From: Gnetum montanum
Taxonomy: Eukaryota; Streptophyta; Gnetopsida; Gnetales; Gnetaceae
DNA: 64,000 bases
Direction: 5' to 3'
NCBI GenBank assembly: GCA_015680685.1
Contig: MNCI01010754.1
Span: 149,888 to 213,887, forward strand
Part shown: positions 1 to 11,246 of the stretch, piece after piece
How the letters are laid out: the number at the start of each line of letters is the position of its first letter
Position numbering within the stretch: the first letter of the stretch is position 1
Translations under genes and position numbers: made by a program
Notes under the pieces: generated by a model
What the model was told of the DNA's origin: nothing
Seen by the model: only the letters and a program-made list of their open reading frames with translations
Database searches by the model: none

Positions 1-204
1 TTAAGCTATAAACTCCTTTTTTTCATTACATGTTTGCAAAAGGTTTAGAGACACCGATTAAGTCCTTGTCTGATTGACCAGACTGTTCAGGGCACCTCGT
101 CTCTATTTTACTCCAACATGGCCCTTGCGTGGATACAGGGTTAAGATTGTCATGATCAACGACCTCTTGGTGCTTTCTAGCTACTGATGTTTTTGGTCGC
201 TACA
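1..204 (+). repeat. Element A 5' LTR, last 204 bases (U5 end)
   Basis: Aligns with the ends of both element C LTRs (shared words include AAGTCC.TGTCTGAT and CCCT.GC..GGAT). It ends ...CGCTACA at 204, followed by the six-base spacer GTTTTC and the primer-binding site, exactly as in element C. The rest lies left of the window. Confidence 0.8.
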
Positions 205-210
205 GTTTTC

Positions 211-227
211 TGGTGCTAGAAGGAGGG
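211..227 (+). other. Element A primer-binding site (minus-strand priming)
   Basis: TGGTGCTAGAAGGAGGG lies six bases after the LTR end. The same site, with one or two changes, lies six bases after the LTR in C (40245) and in D (27990, - strand). It starts TGG, as expected for pairing with a tRNA CCA end. I could not assign the tRNA. Confidence 0.7.
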
Positions 228-281
228 CCTTCAGTGCCCTTTTCCATGTTATATGGTAGTCCTGTAAGCATTTTCCCCCCC

Positions 282-565
282 GACATGCGCTAGGGTAAAA
301 TTGACACCCTTTTGAGGTTGTTTATGCATCGTGTGGTGCACATCGGTTGCTTCGACAGTTCCTTTGAAACCCTTCAGGACATAAAGCCTCTGCTTGCCAT
401 TTGAACCTTTTGTTTTATGGTAGTTTTGCATGCATTCTGTACCTTGTCACACACTAGCGTAAACATGACACCCTTTAGCGATTGTTTACACATTGTGTGG
501 TATAGATTGGTCACTCCGATGATTCCTTCAGAATTCAGAAAAATGTAAAGCCTTTGATTGTCTCC
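282..565 (+). repeat. Tandemly duplicated leader segment in element A
   Basis: Two diverged copies (about 282-400 and 450-565), each holding GACACCCTTT, a TTGTGTGGT-like word and AAAGCCT in the same order. Element C has one copy (about 40305-40430). It lies in the untranslated leader between primer-binding site and gag, where packaging or dimer signals would be expected. That role is inference. Confidence 0.6.
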
Positions 566-582
566 CGATTTCCTCATTTTCC

Positions 583-2915
583 TTGTTTGCAAATCCATTT
601 AGCTTTGTGACAATGACTGCACCAAGTACTATTGCTAACACCTCTAAGATTGAGATTCCCTTAACAGTTCAAGGCATCACAGGTGCCAAAAAACCACTCA
701 GCCCAGGGCTCGGGCCACATCGATCCCTCAGGATCCAAAACTGGGACCTGCAGGCTTGGCCCAACAACATGAGTGATACAACTTCCTCTGCACTAAGGTG
801 TAGGAAAACCTACCCTTAGATGCACAAGATTCTAAAGAGAAGCATAGCTTCGAGTTCACCTACTGTAATGGGAAGGAATTTATTCCTACTCCTGACATTT
901 CCATCCCCTTAACACAAATGAACCAATGGCTTCTAGATCAACTGATCCAAGTCCTTAAGCCTGGGGAGTTGTAGGACACGGCATCTTATCACGATCAGGC
1001 TTTCCAAGATGGGTAGGAAGAGCTAGATTCCCAATCTTGGGGGGGAGGGGGGGGCGGATGGATCAAAATAACCCTGGCACCATCCCTCCTACTCCGTCCT
1101 TTTGGATGAACCTATTGTCTATTGCCACTCCCTTCGTAATGATGCCTACGCCATCGCAACCCATGATTACATTAGCAATGGGTGGCCATGTCACACCCTT
1201 AGCGTACCAACACCCCTATTCCCTTATTTCATTCTTAGCCACTATTCCTCCACAAATTGTTCATCAGTCTATTCCTGCATCCCATCATGTACCGATTACC
1301 GTGCCATACATTCATACCATACCTACTTCACAGTCGCATGCAGCTTCCACCTCCATTCCCGCATTTACGCCTATCCCATCATTAGCGGCGGGCCTAGGCC
1401 TGTCCACATGGTGGACCCCATTCACCTCTCCACCTACTACTTTACCATTGTAGATGTCTCATGTTCGCCATCAGACCTACCCAGCACCATAAACGATACC
1501 ACCTAGCGCGAGGATATGGTCTGCTCTACCAGCCATGAAAATAGTCTACCTCATAGCGCAACCCTTGGCTGCTGCTACAATAGCACCTCCTGCTGGTTCG
1601 TGGATGCCATAAGAAACATAGTTCACAGGGGCCACCCCAATGGCACCGTTGATAAGTCACGCTGTTGCCCCTAATACTCCACAGATAGGAGTTGCCCCTG
1701 CGGTTCCCCAACCATCTACATCATCCTTAGGTCTGGATCAAGTGTTCTAGCTTATCCAGACCCTTACTAAGGAAATAAAATGCCTCAAGGATGTCAGGTC
1801 CAATATGGTACAAGTCATGGACTTCTACCAGGATGATACCATCAGCTCAACAATCCCTACATTAATGTTACCCCTAGGGATGTCACTTCCTCATTTCACA
1901 AAATACAATGGGGAGGGAGATCCCAATGCACATCTTATTATGTTTAGGTCTAAGTCTCTTCTTTTGCAACAATGGTTGGATATGGTCATCCATGTATTTG
2001 CCATGTCTCTGACCAGAAAAGCACTAGATTGGTACCGTGCCCTTTCACGCTCCTCCATATCAACCCTAGAGGAGCTTCTGACCCAGTCCATGATGTGCTT
2101 TAAGTACAACTTGAGACTAGAGGTCACGTTGGATTAGTTGATGAGCGTGAAGCAAGACCCTCTGGAACAAGTCCAAAAGTTCATCCAACACTGGAGTGCG
2201 ACCCTTAACAAAATCCATGAGCCCATCGCAGAGGCCCATTGGTTGGTTGTCTTTAAGGGTGCAGTAAATGACTTTATTAAGTCTAAGCTATATTATCTCT
2301 TTTTGTGCACTCTCAGTTAGGGTTTTACCTAGATGAAGAGCATACAGGATGTGGCTGAGGCAAGCAAAGACCCAGCCTACGTTGCATACAAGAATACCTT
2401 CTTGAAGAAGGACAAGGGTAAGGCTGCTATAGCCACAGTGGCCACTATGGAAAACGAAGCCAAATCCAAACCTAATAACAATAGTAACAAGAACAACAAG
2501 AACTCGGCCACACCTACAGTTAACCCCACACCCAAATAGGGCAATGCACTGTAACCTCCTACACCTGTACCTAAGACATCCGCACCATCTAAACCAAACT
2601 TTGAGCGTAAATATTGCTCGAAGTATACCTCGTTGCTCGTCAAGCCTTCAAATCTTCTAAGCAATTGCTAGTGGCAGGGTACATCCAACATAAGCAGATG
2701 TTAAAGGATGGAGCTAGGAAGCATCAAAGGTATTGTGAACTCCTTAGGAATCCCTTGTTGGCTTTGCCCAATGAACCCCCAGTTCCTAAGGTTTTCAAGC
2801 TAGAGCGCTTCTGTGACTACCACGAATAGTGTGGTCACGACATAGATTACTACATGGCATTGAAGCATGACATCCAAAGGATGATCGATTAGGGAAAACT
2901 AGTGCTAGACGAAAG
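583..2915 (+). pseudogene. gag: Element A gag, 5' part, decayed
   Basis: Capsid/nucleocapsid polyprotein of a Ty3/gypsy element. The start ATG at 583 lies just after the leader duplication, as in element C (40483). A proline-rich linker (about 1040-1740) leads to the retrotransposon gag domain at 1805-2330, with the recognisable stretches LPHFTKYNGEGDPNAHL, KALDWYRALSRSSISTLEEL and VNDFIKSKLYYL. Next come a lysine/asparagine-rich segment and a nucleocapsid-like motif FCDYHE.CGHDIDYYM near 2810-2860. Element C keeps a Cys (DYCW) where this copy has Tyr. Several in-frame TAG/TAA stops and frame changes break it. F1 interrupts it at 2916 and it resumes at 6634. Assignment to gag is secure; the exact frame of the linker is less so. 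Confidence 0.82.
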
Positions 2916-3120
2916 TGTTGGCACATTTTGGCCATTTCATGGAATAGTAGCCAAGTCATGTTTGTATAGCATCATCACCAATTCTCTAAAATGCCAAGAG
3001 CAGTAGAATTCTAAAAATTGTACTCGTTAATAACCTTTTAATTGGTTTTCTTTTGCTGGTTTGTACAAGTATCCTATTTCATAAAAGGAAAAACAAAAGG
3101 CCAAATTATAGATTCCCAGG

Positions 3121-3376
3121 TTGGGTGAACAATTTTTAAAACTCTCCCTCCAACAACTCATCGCAGCCACTGACACTTTCAGTGCAGCTAATTTGGTAGG
3201 AGAGGGTAGCTATGGAAAAGTATACAAAGATACTCTAATTTCAGGTTATGTTGTGGCAATAAAATGCTTCACATATTTGAATTAGAGAGTTCAGAAAAAA
3301 CAAAACTTTGAGAAGAAATGTCAAACGTCAGGAACATCAGACGTCACAGGTTCCCCAGGGTAATCCTCTTTGCATT
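3121..3376 (+). pseudogene. Captured fragment of an LRR receptor-like kinase (kinase N-lobe)
   Basis: Translation from 3121 gives a receptor-kinase juxtamembrane and N-lobe: LQQLIAATDTFSAANLVGEG (ATP-loop lead-in), then GEGSYGKVYKDTL (Gly-rich loop) and VVAIKCF (VAIK lysine). After an in-frame TAG and a one-base shift it continues NFEKKCQT and RNIRRHRFPRVI, which match the alpha-C region of class XII (FLS2/EFR/Xa21-type) LRR kinases (typically SFDAECEVLRNIRHRNLVKV). The rest of the kinase and the LRR part are absent. It lies 200 bases inside F1, in sense with it, and is absent from F2, so it was acquired by F1. It is non-functional. The family call is from motif recognition only. Confidence 0.75.
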
Positions 3377-5399
3377 GATGCTACTGAGGCCATGAAAATG
3401 GATAAAATAACAGACACCAATAGAATTAGTGCAACTAAATGGAATTAGCAATGGCTTGAAGATGGAGGAGGCAGCTAAATATGTTTACTGGTCACGATCA
3501 TCGGTAGCCAGAATGTTCTTGAATGCGGGCACTCGGTGTGGGACTACAATGGATTGGATATACATACTATGATGCTAAAGATGTTGGAAAGTCTATTTTG
3601 GGATATTTCATAGAAAATAGAGTACTCCACAATGCACTCTTATCACACTTATAGGATACAAGGTTTTTAATCATCCACCTCGGGTATTAATTCCTACGAA
3701 TTCAACGATTGCGATGATAGACTGTATTTTCAAATTGGCGACCGATAGATGGACATTTATAATTCAGTGCAAAAAAAATTTCCACACTGTGTTTACGTCA
3801 AACAAAAAGTAGCTGACATCATGGAAATTAGTTGTGGCCTTCAGAAGCACGAGCTAAGGTAAAAGTGTGATGAAGTTCAGCTAGAGAAACTTGTAGTCGA
3901 AGACATTTTTCACAGAGGATTGGAGAATCAAAAGAAGAGGAAGTCAAAGCAAAAGGATGAGAATAACAAAAATGAAGTTAACGATATTTTCCACAGTGAA
4001 CCACAGAATCAAAAGGAGACATCGAAAAAATAGATGAGGTAGGTGAGGCCAGCAACGATATTTGTTAGAACAAACAAGCAAAGAAGAAGAAGTCAAAAGG
4101 AGAGGAGAAAAACAAGGAGATAATCCTTTCTAAGTTTTCGTAGAGAAACAACGACCTCTGCGGCATCATCAAGGCCGACAACTTCAATGTTTCGAAGAAT
4201 GAGGTTCTACACTGAATCGCGTTCATTAAAGCCACTAAAATTACAGAGAAAATTAGGGCTTCTGTTGAAGCTTTCAAAGTGAAAAGGTGACGAATAGGAA
4301 GAGGTTTAGCAGCAGCCGCAAGCTAGGCTGGTTCTGAACGTGGGCATGAACAAGGCCATGTGGTCCATTGCCATTGCTACAACGCTCACTAGAATCATCA
4401 TCCTGGGCTGTCCCTGGTACCGTCTCTGCTTGCACAGGAACAAGAAAAAGAAGGAATGGTCCCTGTTCCTGCACCTACATCATTTGTTAGCCCTATTTTC
4501 ATAGTAGTAGAGCACTGAATATAGATCTAGATCTAGTTTCTAGGTCATCGTCGGATTCAAGGTTGTGCACTGTAACTCCAAGATCAATCTCAAGGCCATG
4601 CCAAAAATACAAGATATACAATCCAGTACTCCCAACTCTATTATCTACAAAACGACCCTGATGTTGATCCGAATTTCAAGTCATTAACAGTGGCAGAAAC
4701 TGTGAAGATGATGAACTAAAATTTGCTCATACAAACGATTGTCCAGCATGAGCGCATTCATACAAACGATGGCCAAACTCACCAATGGCGTCTTCATGCT
4801 AAACCTAGACTACGATGACCATTACACAAACTACATAACGACAAGCAATGCTATGTGTTGACACTATAAACTATATACTATATACATGATTAAACTATAA
4901 TCTACATAATGTGACACTCGCTTTGTGTTGAAAACGTGAGAGTGCCACTCCATTTATGCATTCAGTTACACATATATTTATATATAGTAACCCATCCATG
5001 TATGCATCAAATCCATGGTTATTATCTCTACTACTATGATGTAAATAACAATAAAATATTTTATGATTTAAAAAGGGAATTTGTGCAACAATTGTTCAAA
5101 GTCCCATGTGAATTGAACACTTGTCAATTGAAATGGTGGTTATAACCACTACCAAGGCCAATTGTCAACTACATCCTTTTTATCTCCATGGTAACCACTT
5201 GGCAATTAAATGAGGCCACTCGGCAACTAAATGGACCACTTGTCAACAACAACTTTTTTATCTCCATGGTGACCACTTGGCAACTGAATGAACACACTTG
5301 GCAACTGAATGACGACACCTGTCACACACAGCTTTTTTATCTCTATGGTGGTTATAACCACCCAAGATATTTTGTAACTTACCTACCTACCTTTTGAAC
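3377..5399. other. F1 interior without recognised genes
   Basis: No reading frame long enough to trust. A Lys-rich frame around 3890-4040 and a Gly/Tyr-rich frame around 3540-3640 look like more decayed exon pieces but I cannot name them. 4850-5060 is AT-rich. From 5180 to 5330 a word like CACTTGGCAACTGAATG is repeated about five times. This is where similarity to F2 begins (F2 near 20105). Confidence 0.45.
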
Positions 5400-6628
5400 C
5401 TTATAAAAAGGCTTCAGGGGTAAGGACAATAGAACACACTTGGAAGAGCTCACACTTGAACACTTTTGGGAGCTCTCACTTGGAGACACACTCTTGAAAG
5501 AAATTGTTAAAGATTGCTTGTAAGATGACTTGCTAAAGAAAAGATTTCAGCATCTTTGTCATAGTCCTGTGAGTTATGCTTATTTTTTTTATTTTGTTTA
5601 TATTTTTTAGCTAGTGGTTTAGATAGTATCATCCTTGGCAAGTAATTTTGGGATTTTTAGATTGCTCTTATTATTCTTGTTGCCCGATAGAAAATTTCTA
5701 TTAAAATTTTGCCATAGAAGCACTTGTGTTTAAAATCCTTAAGAGCATTTTAGTAGTAAATTTTATTATTGTGCAATGTATAAGAACCACTATTGGGATT
5801 GTTGTAAGAGAGCCTCTGCTTGTAGTCATGTCGTTGAATGATTCAATAGTCAAGAGGGTTTAGAAAATATTTGCTATTTTGATGGGACCAGAATAGCTTT
5901 ATTTTATCTTTAAAGTGAATCTCCGTGGTATTTCAATCAGAAATTGCTAAGTCTTTTGAAGGTTCAGTTGAATGAAATTGTTGACATCCATTATCTAGCC
6001 AAAAATGCAGTCTCGTACATGATAGTTTACGTAACAATTTTTTGGTAGCATAGTAGGATTATCTTGAAGAAATTTCTTATTTGAGCCTTGGAAGTTGAAC
6101 AATTCGTAGTTATTGAATTTGGGATAGCTTTATTGTGAAGTGTTTACTCATGTCATTTTACCTTGTTCAAATATTTGAGGTCCACACAAATATACTTTCT
6201 TTTCTATCTATTTTCATCAAATCTTGCTCTATTTCTAGTTTTCTTGTGGAACTATCTCTTTCTCTGGGGAAAATTAGAAGTAGATTCGTAGAGTTGTGCT
6301 CAAATGTTTTTGCAAAATTTTATTTGTTACAAGTAGGTATTATAAGGACCACATAGACTAGGCAATTGAACAAAATAGGAACTCTCAACAACTCATAGTA
6401 CTTGGCAAAGTTGGCTAAATCTCTTTAAGATAAGTTATTTTTAGTTTACACACAACGTAATCGTTTCATATTTCACAACCGCACACTACAACAGCACACA
6501 CACATACTCACATTAACTACTGAGCCTATTTGAAGGTATATGGGCGTTGGTGTTGCGAGATACTAGCAAGCATCTAAATCCTGTTTGAGGATACTCGTTG
6601 GTGGTCGTGTCCTAAACGGTCGACAACA
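5400..6628 (+). repeat. Shared 3' segment of the F family (copy in F1)
   Basis: Matches 20290-21341 in F2 almost throughout, for example TAGCTAGTGGTTTAGATAGT and CACACACATACTCACATTAA, and ends at the CAACA terminus. Its conservation contrasts with the unrelated interiors, so it is the part that defines the family. Confidence 0.8.
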
Positions 6629-6633
6629 GAAAG

Positions 6634-7243
6634 CAATCCATTACATCCTGAGAATCAATCCCTGCACGTCTACACTGACCCTCTCAACACCAAAAATTTT
6701 GGTTACATTATCAACACCATCGGTGTTGACAGTAATCCCAGACTGCCCCAACAACCATTTGTGGTGCATGTGCCTCAGCGTAGTGTACCAGCACCACCAG
6801 TGGCTAATCAAAGTCTACAGCAACCTTTTGTCCTAAGAGTCCCTCCTCGGACATCTCCCCTTGCACCATCTCTTCCTCAAGGGCCTGCCCCTACACCACC
6901 CATTAGTAGAATCGCACCACTGCCTCACACATTAACACCGTTAGCTCCATTTGTTATTAGGGGGCCAAATTATTCAATAGCCCCCACCACACATAAGACA
7001 TCCTTACAACCTTCTCGCCCTAAGAAACAAGAAGTGCACTTCATTGGTGAGACATCAAGGGAAGATATCGCTCTAGGTACCTCCAAGCCTACACTCTCAC
7101 CCCCTACATCTATGCCCTCGTCACTGAAAAATGATGTTGCTACTCATGCATAGTCTTCACCACCTCGCCCAAGAGGACCTGAACCCAAACTTGAAACTAT
7201 CCCTCCTTGGGAAATTCGTCTTCTGGGATGAATAAAAGAGGAG
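6634..7243 (+). pseudogene. gag: Element A gag, continuation after F1 (gag-PR linker)
   Basis: The frame SNPLHPENQSLHVYTDPLN matches element C at about 42755-42800 (LTLPENQTLHVYKDPLN), which shows the read-through across F1. It continues as a Pro-rich linker with the QPFVLRVP and PFVIRGP repeats also seen in C, and reaches PPWEIRLLG just before element D interrupts it. The matching C stretch is PPREIRPLGRMEEDKGEKQ. Stops occur at 7150 and near 7230. This linker joins nucleocapsid to protease; no enzymatic motif is expected in it. Confidence 0.78.
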
Positions 7244-8974
7244 TGTAGTGACCTAAATCGTTGGTGTAAAGTTGGAAGGGAAAATAAACACTGAAATATC
7301 GTCAGGTAGACACAACTGACTCTACCTTGACTTGAGGGCAAGTTGGAAAAGGGAACAAAGGTAGAGTTCCTTGGATGATCTGCACGTAAATTAACCAAGA
7401 ACTTCCCCAAGTGTAAACTATGGCTTCCACTGGGGTTATCGTAAATGATGTCTTAAACATAAATTGTGTGCATGAAATGTAAACAGATATCATAAACAAA
7501 GCATAAAATGAACGTAAACTTAATGTAAAAGAGAGTAAACAAAAATAAAAGCTAGCAAAATGAACTATATTGTATTGCTTAGAAAAAATGTGCATAGGTT
7601 AAAGCATAGTTGCACGTGTGGATGGCAGGTCAAGTGCCAAGCCCCGGGGTGATGTGATGTGTGTCAGAAGTGCTTGGATGCCAGGAGTGGAGTGTGCCGA
7701 GCGCCCAAGGATTGCTGGTTTTGAGTTTCCTAAGTTGTCTACCTTTAAAATTGCTCCCCTCATTTATGTGAATTGATAGGGTATTTATAGGGTTGGGTCG
7801 GGCTCGGGTGCAAAATTCAACAATGGAATCAATGGCTGGGAGATGAGAGGAAAGTGGATGATGTGACATGTGTCCAATGGATAGCTGTATGTGAGTTGGA
7901 CATGTGCGGGAAAGCTATGTTCTGGACTAGGTACATTGTATCTTACAACGTGTGACAACTCACTTGATCTAGCTCACGCTCATGGCAGATACAATTCAGA
8001 GCATAAGAGCTTGACGAATGAGAAATGATGGAAATTTACAATGAAATTGACTTTGGCTCAGTTGAAACTTCTAGATTTCTGACTTTCCTGATGCAAGATG
8101 TTGATTTAAGTGGTTCTGTGGCTATTTGAGGCATCTTTGCTTGACAAGAACTTCTAGCATGAGGTGATTTTTTCATAGCATGTCCTCAGCATGCGCATGC
8201 TACACTCACGCTGCAGCGTGTCCCCAGCGTGACCTCAGCATGAGTGACTTGAAAGTGATGCATTTCACTTCATATTTTGATTTTTAAAGCCTAATTCTTA
8301 AGTACAAGAGTTTCCTATTTGTGTATGACCTTGAGAGTGATCTGAAAATTAGAAACTGATCTAGAAAGTGCCTTGATTTTATCCACCTTTGGCAGCTCAC
8401 GTTGGACTCACGCTACAGTGTGACCATAGTGTGAGCCACAAAACTACCATTTTTGGACTCAAAAAATGAAATTCTAAAGGTTGAAGGCTAAAGTTGTCAA
8501 AAATGAACTTTAAGGGTGACTTGCTCTTTGGAAATCAAGTCATTTTGACTCAATTTTGAGGCTCCCAAAGTTGGTCACGCTGGACTGACACTGCCAACGT
8601 GAGTGTAGCATGACCACAATGTGACCTACAATGTGTGTGGAAATGTGAATAGTTTGTCTCCAAATTTGAATTTTTGGATGCTGAAACCTAGAGTGGGTAT
8701 CAATGGCCCTTGGGGATGGATTGCACTCTCAGATTTTGACCATTTTGACTTGATTTGGAGGCTTCTAGGGTTTTTCACACTGGACTCACATTGCCATCGT
8801 GACCACAGCGTGACTTGCAACGTGAGTGTGAAAATTTACAATTTCTAGTGTGTGTTGCCTAGGATAAGCCAGCGTGAGTGAGCTTGACTTAGTTAAATTT
8901 TTACCTCCCAAAGGTCAAGAGGACTTTGAGTTGTTCTTGCTTCAAAGTATTAGGCCAAAATTAGTGGTGTTTCA
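7244..8974 (-). repeat. Element D 3' LTR
   Basis: On the - strand it starts TGAAACACCACTAATTTTGG and ends ...GGTCACTACA. It matches the 5' LTR (27997-29738) along its length, for example CTTGAGGGCAAGTTGGA near the low-coordinate end. The part 8160-8880 is rich in GCGTGA/TCACGC words. A TATA box is listed separately. Confidence 0.88.
7782..7789 (-). promoter_or_regulatory. TATA box in element D 3' LTR
   Basis: TATAAATA on the - strand, in the context CCCTATAAATACC, with the same box at the matching place in the 5' LTR and in both element C LTRs. Likely U3 core promoter. Confidence 0.6.
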
Positions 8975-8991
8975 TTGGCCCCTCTTTGTTG
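8975..8991 (-). other. Element D polypurine tract
   Basis: On the - strand, CAACAAAGAGGGGCCAA directly precedes the 3' LTR TG. The same tract precedes the 3' LTRs of C (54634-54650) and E (57158-57174). It is the expected plus-strand primer site. Confidence 0.7.
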
Positions 8992-11246
8992 ACGTTTGGA
9001 GGAATCCACCCGAGAGGCATCGACAAAGAAGTGAAAAACACCATGAACAACCAAGTACCAAACATTAACCATCGACCCTTGGCTAGATGTCATCACACCA
9101 TGTTCAAAAGTACATGGGATTGGGGGAATGCAGTTCAAGATACAATGGGATTGGTTGTATCTAGGGAAATCAAGGGATATGATTACTGTTGGAATAGGAA
9201 TGCTCTCACGTGAACAAATCATATCATTGGTCCTCGTCAATAGCCTATTTTTAGTAGACTCGGAGCCACGACATAGAGGGCATGTGTTCTTTGGAGAAAT
9301 AGGATTCTTGTAGAGTGTTTACGGGGCCTATTGTAAAAAACCAAAGCCACGCGATGATGTGCAACATGATCTTTTTGAGACACGAGTGTAATTGCTTTCC
9401 AAGACAATTACCTTCCCACGTAGAGCTTGTATGAGAATAGCCAATAGTCTTTGGTCCATAATGTCAATAGGGTCATAAAGACCTGTTTCGTGTATTTTTC
9501 TCTTTGACCTTTTTGTTATTTTTCTTTTTCTTTGTTTCTTCTTTTCTTTTTTCATTTTTTTTTGTTTCATTTTTCTTTTCTTCTTTTATCATTTTCTTTT
9601 CTTATTTTGGGTCCTTTTTGCAAGAGCGTTCTTTTAGCACTATGCTTGTTTTCGAGCACTTGAAGTTTGTATCATGCATTATATATTGTGTTTTTCATTG
9701 TAACTACTTAGAGAGTCATAGTGTGCAACAATGTACTAAGAGCTTTGAGGTGAATGGGATGTATCAAAGGGGTGTAATTGAATAGGATAAGGGGGCATGA
9801 TGGGGAATATGGAATGTATCAAGAATCGGGAATGTACTTATGAATGGATTGACAAACCCAGTTATGTGCCTCAAGAAGAATGTGATACCTTGTCATCACG
9901 ATGAAGTGCATCTATGTATGAACGCCTTAGGTGTGTCATCCTACAAACACAAAACTCCAAGAAGATAAGAAAAACATAAATGAAATGGTTAACTAAGCAC
10001 TTTAAACAAGGAGATGGAGCCACCACGTGAAATTTTCAAAGCCAACAGAATCATGAATAGCATCGGCCTCATCAAGGCCCATGAGACAAATCATGCAGCA
10101 AGTCTTTGTGAAACATGTATAGCCAATTGCAGCCACATCTTTTTAAGTTTTTCCTAGTCATTGATGATGTCACTAGTTTATAGTCTTAATGGACTGTTGT
10201 GGATTAGTTTCACACCATAACCCTTCGGATGGCACCAGTTTAGCATCGTAGCAGACTATGAAGAGGAAAACAACTTTATAGTCTTAGCGGACTTTGGATG
10301 ATAATTTCATGTCATGGAAGATAAATGTGGCAGTTTAGTGTCATGCTAGAGTGAGCTCTGTGGTATCATTTTTAAGTCATGATGTCAGGACTATTCTGTG
10401 GTATCAATTTTAAGTCATGATGCCAAGACTATTTTATGGTATCAGTTTTAATTCATGATGCCAAGACTATTCTGTGGTATCAGTTTTAAGTCATGATGCC
10501 AAGACTATTTTGTGGTATCAATATTAAGTCATGATGCAAAAACTATTCCATGGTATCAGTTTTAAGTCATGATTCTAGGAGTGTTCTATGGTATCAGTTT
10601 TAATTCATGATGCCAAGACTATTCTATGGTATTAGTTTTAAGTCATGATGCTAGGACTATTCTATGGTATCAGTTTTAAGTTATGTTCGATGTGTCATTC
10701 TGTATGCCCACAATGAAGTCATGATGCTACAACTGTTCTATGGTATCAGTTTTAAGTCATGATGCCAGAACTGTTCTGTGGTATCATTTTTAAGTGATGA
10801 TGCCAAGACTGTTTTGTGTATCAGTTTTAAGTCATGATGCCAGGACTATTCTATGGTATCAGTTTTAAGTCATGATGCTAGGACTATTCTGTGGTATCAG
10901 TTTAAAGTCATGATGCTGGGACTGTTCTGTGGTATCAATTTTAAGTCATGATGCCAAGACTATTCTGTTGTATTAGTTTTAAGTCATGATGCTAGGACTA
11001 TTCTGTGGTATCAATTTTAAGTCATGATGCTAGGACTATTCTGTGGTATCAATTTTAAGTCATGATGCCAAAACTATTCTATTATATCAATTTTAATTCA
11101 TGATGCCAGGACTATTCTGTGGTATCATTTTTAAGGCATGATGCCAAGACTATTCTGTGGTATTAGTTTTAAGTCATGATACCAGGACTGTTCTGTAGTA
11201 TCAGTTTTAAGTCATGATGCCAGGACTATTCTATAACTTAGTTTGA
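8992..11246. other. Element D region between integrase and 3' LTR, non-coding
   Basis: No credible gene. It is homologous to the same interval in E (57175-58560). It contains a pyrimidine-rich run (about 9495-9610), single repeat-core words around 10150-10350 and a regular tandem array (10358-11237, listed separately). Confidence 0.6.
10358..11237. repeat. Tandem array, about 38-bp unit, roughly 22 copies
   Basis: Consensus unit begins GTGGTATCAGTTTTAAGTCA and continues TGATGCCAAGACTATTCT. Copies differ by single substitutions and small length changes. Near 10684-10715 one stretch is replaced by a 32-base segment identical to the integrase region at 11673-11704. Element E has a short version (58380-58540) with the same TGGTATCAGTTTA..GTCATG core. 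Confidence 0.9.

Larger units (their letters stand above)
2916..6628 (+). mobile_element. F1: TG...CA insertion with 5-bp TSD, non-autonomous, with captured gene fragment
   Basis: Starts TGTTGGCACATTTTGG and ends GGTCGACAACA. It is flanked by a perfect five-base duplication GAAAG (2911-2915 and 6629-6633). Removing it restores gag continuity. Its first ~25 bases and its last ~1.2 kb (from about 5400) match F2, but the middle is unrelated to F2. No second internal copy of the terminal sequence, primer-binding site or polymerase is visible, so it is a solo-LTR-like or non-autonomous element. The middle holds a receptor-kinase fragment (3121-3376) and about 2 kb in which I recognise nothing certain, including a Lys-rich patch near 3890-4040. 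Confidence 0.8.

Noticed and set aside
1102-1506. 134-codon frame near A gag start
   Set aside because: Alternative frame of the proline-rich gag linker; the 1037-1453 frame fits C gag composition better.
2916-6628. F1 as a full LTR retrotransposon
   Set aside because: No second copy of the terminal sequence, no primer-binding site and no polymerase inside. Only TG...CA ends and a TSD.
9504-9785. Phe/Ser-rich 93-codon frame
   Set aside because: Translation of a pyrimidine-rich tract in non-coding DNA.
10358-11237. Regular direct repeats resembling a CRISPR array
   Set aside because: Units are contiguous and diverged with no unique spacers, and the setting is a plant retrotransposon.
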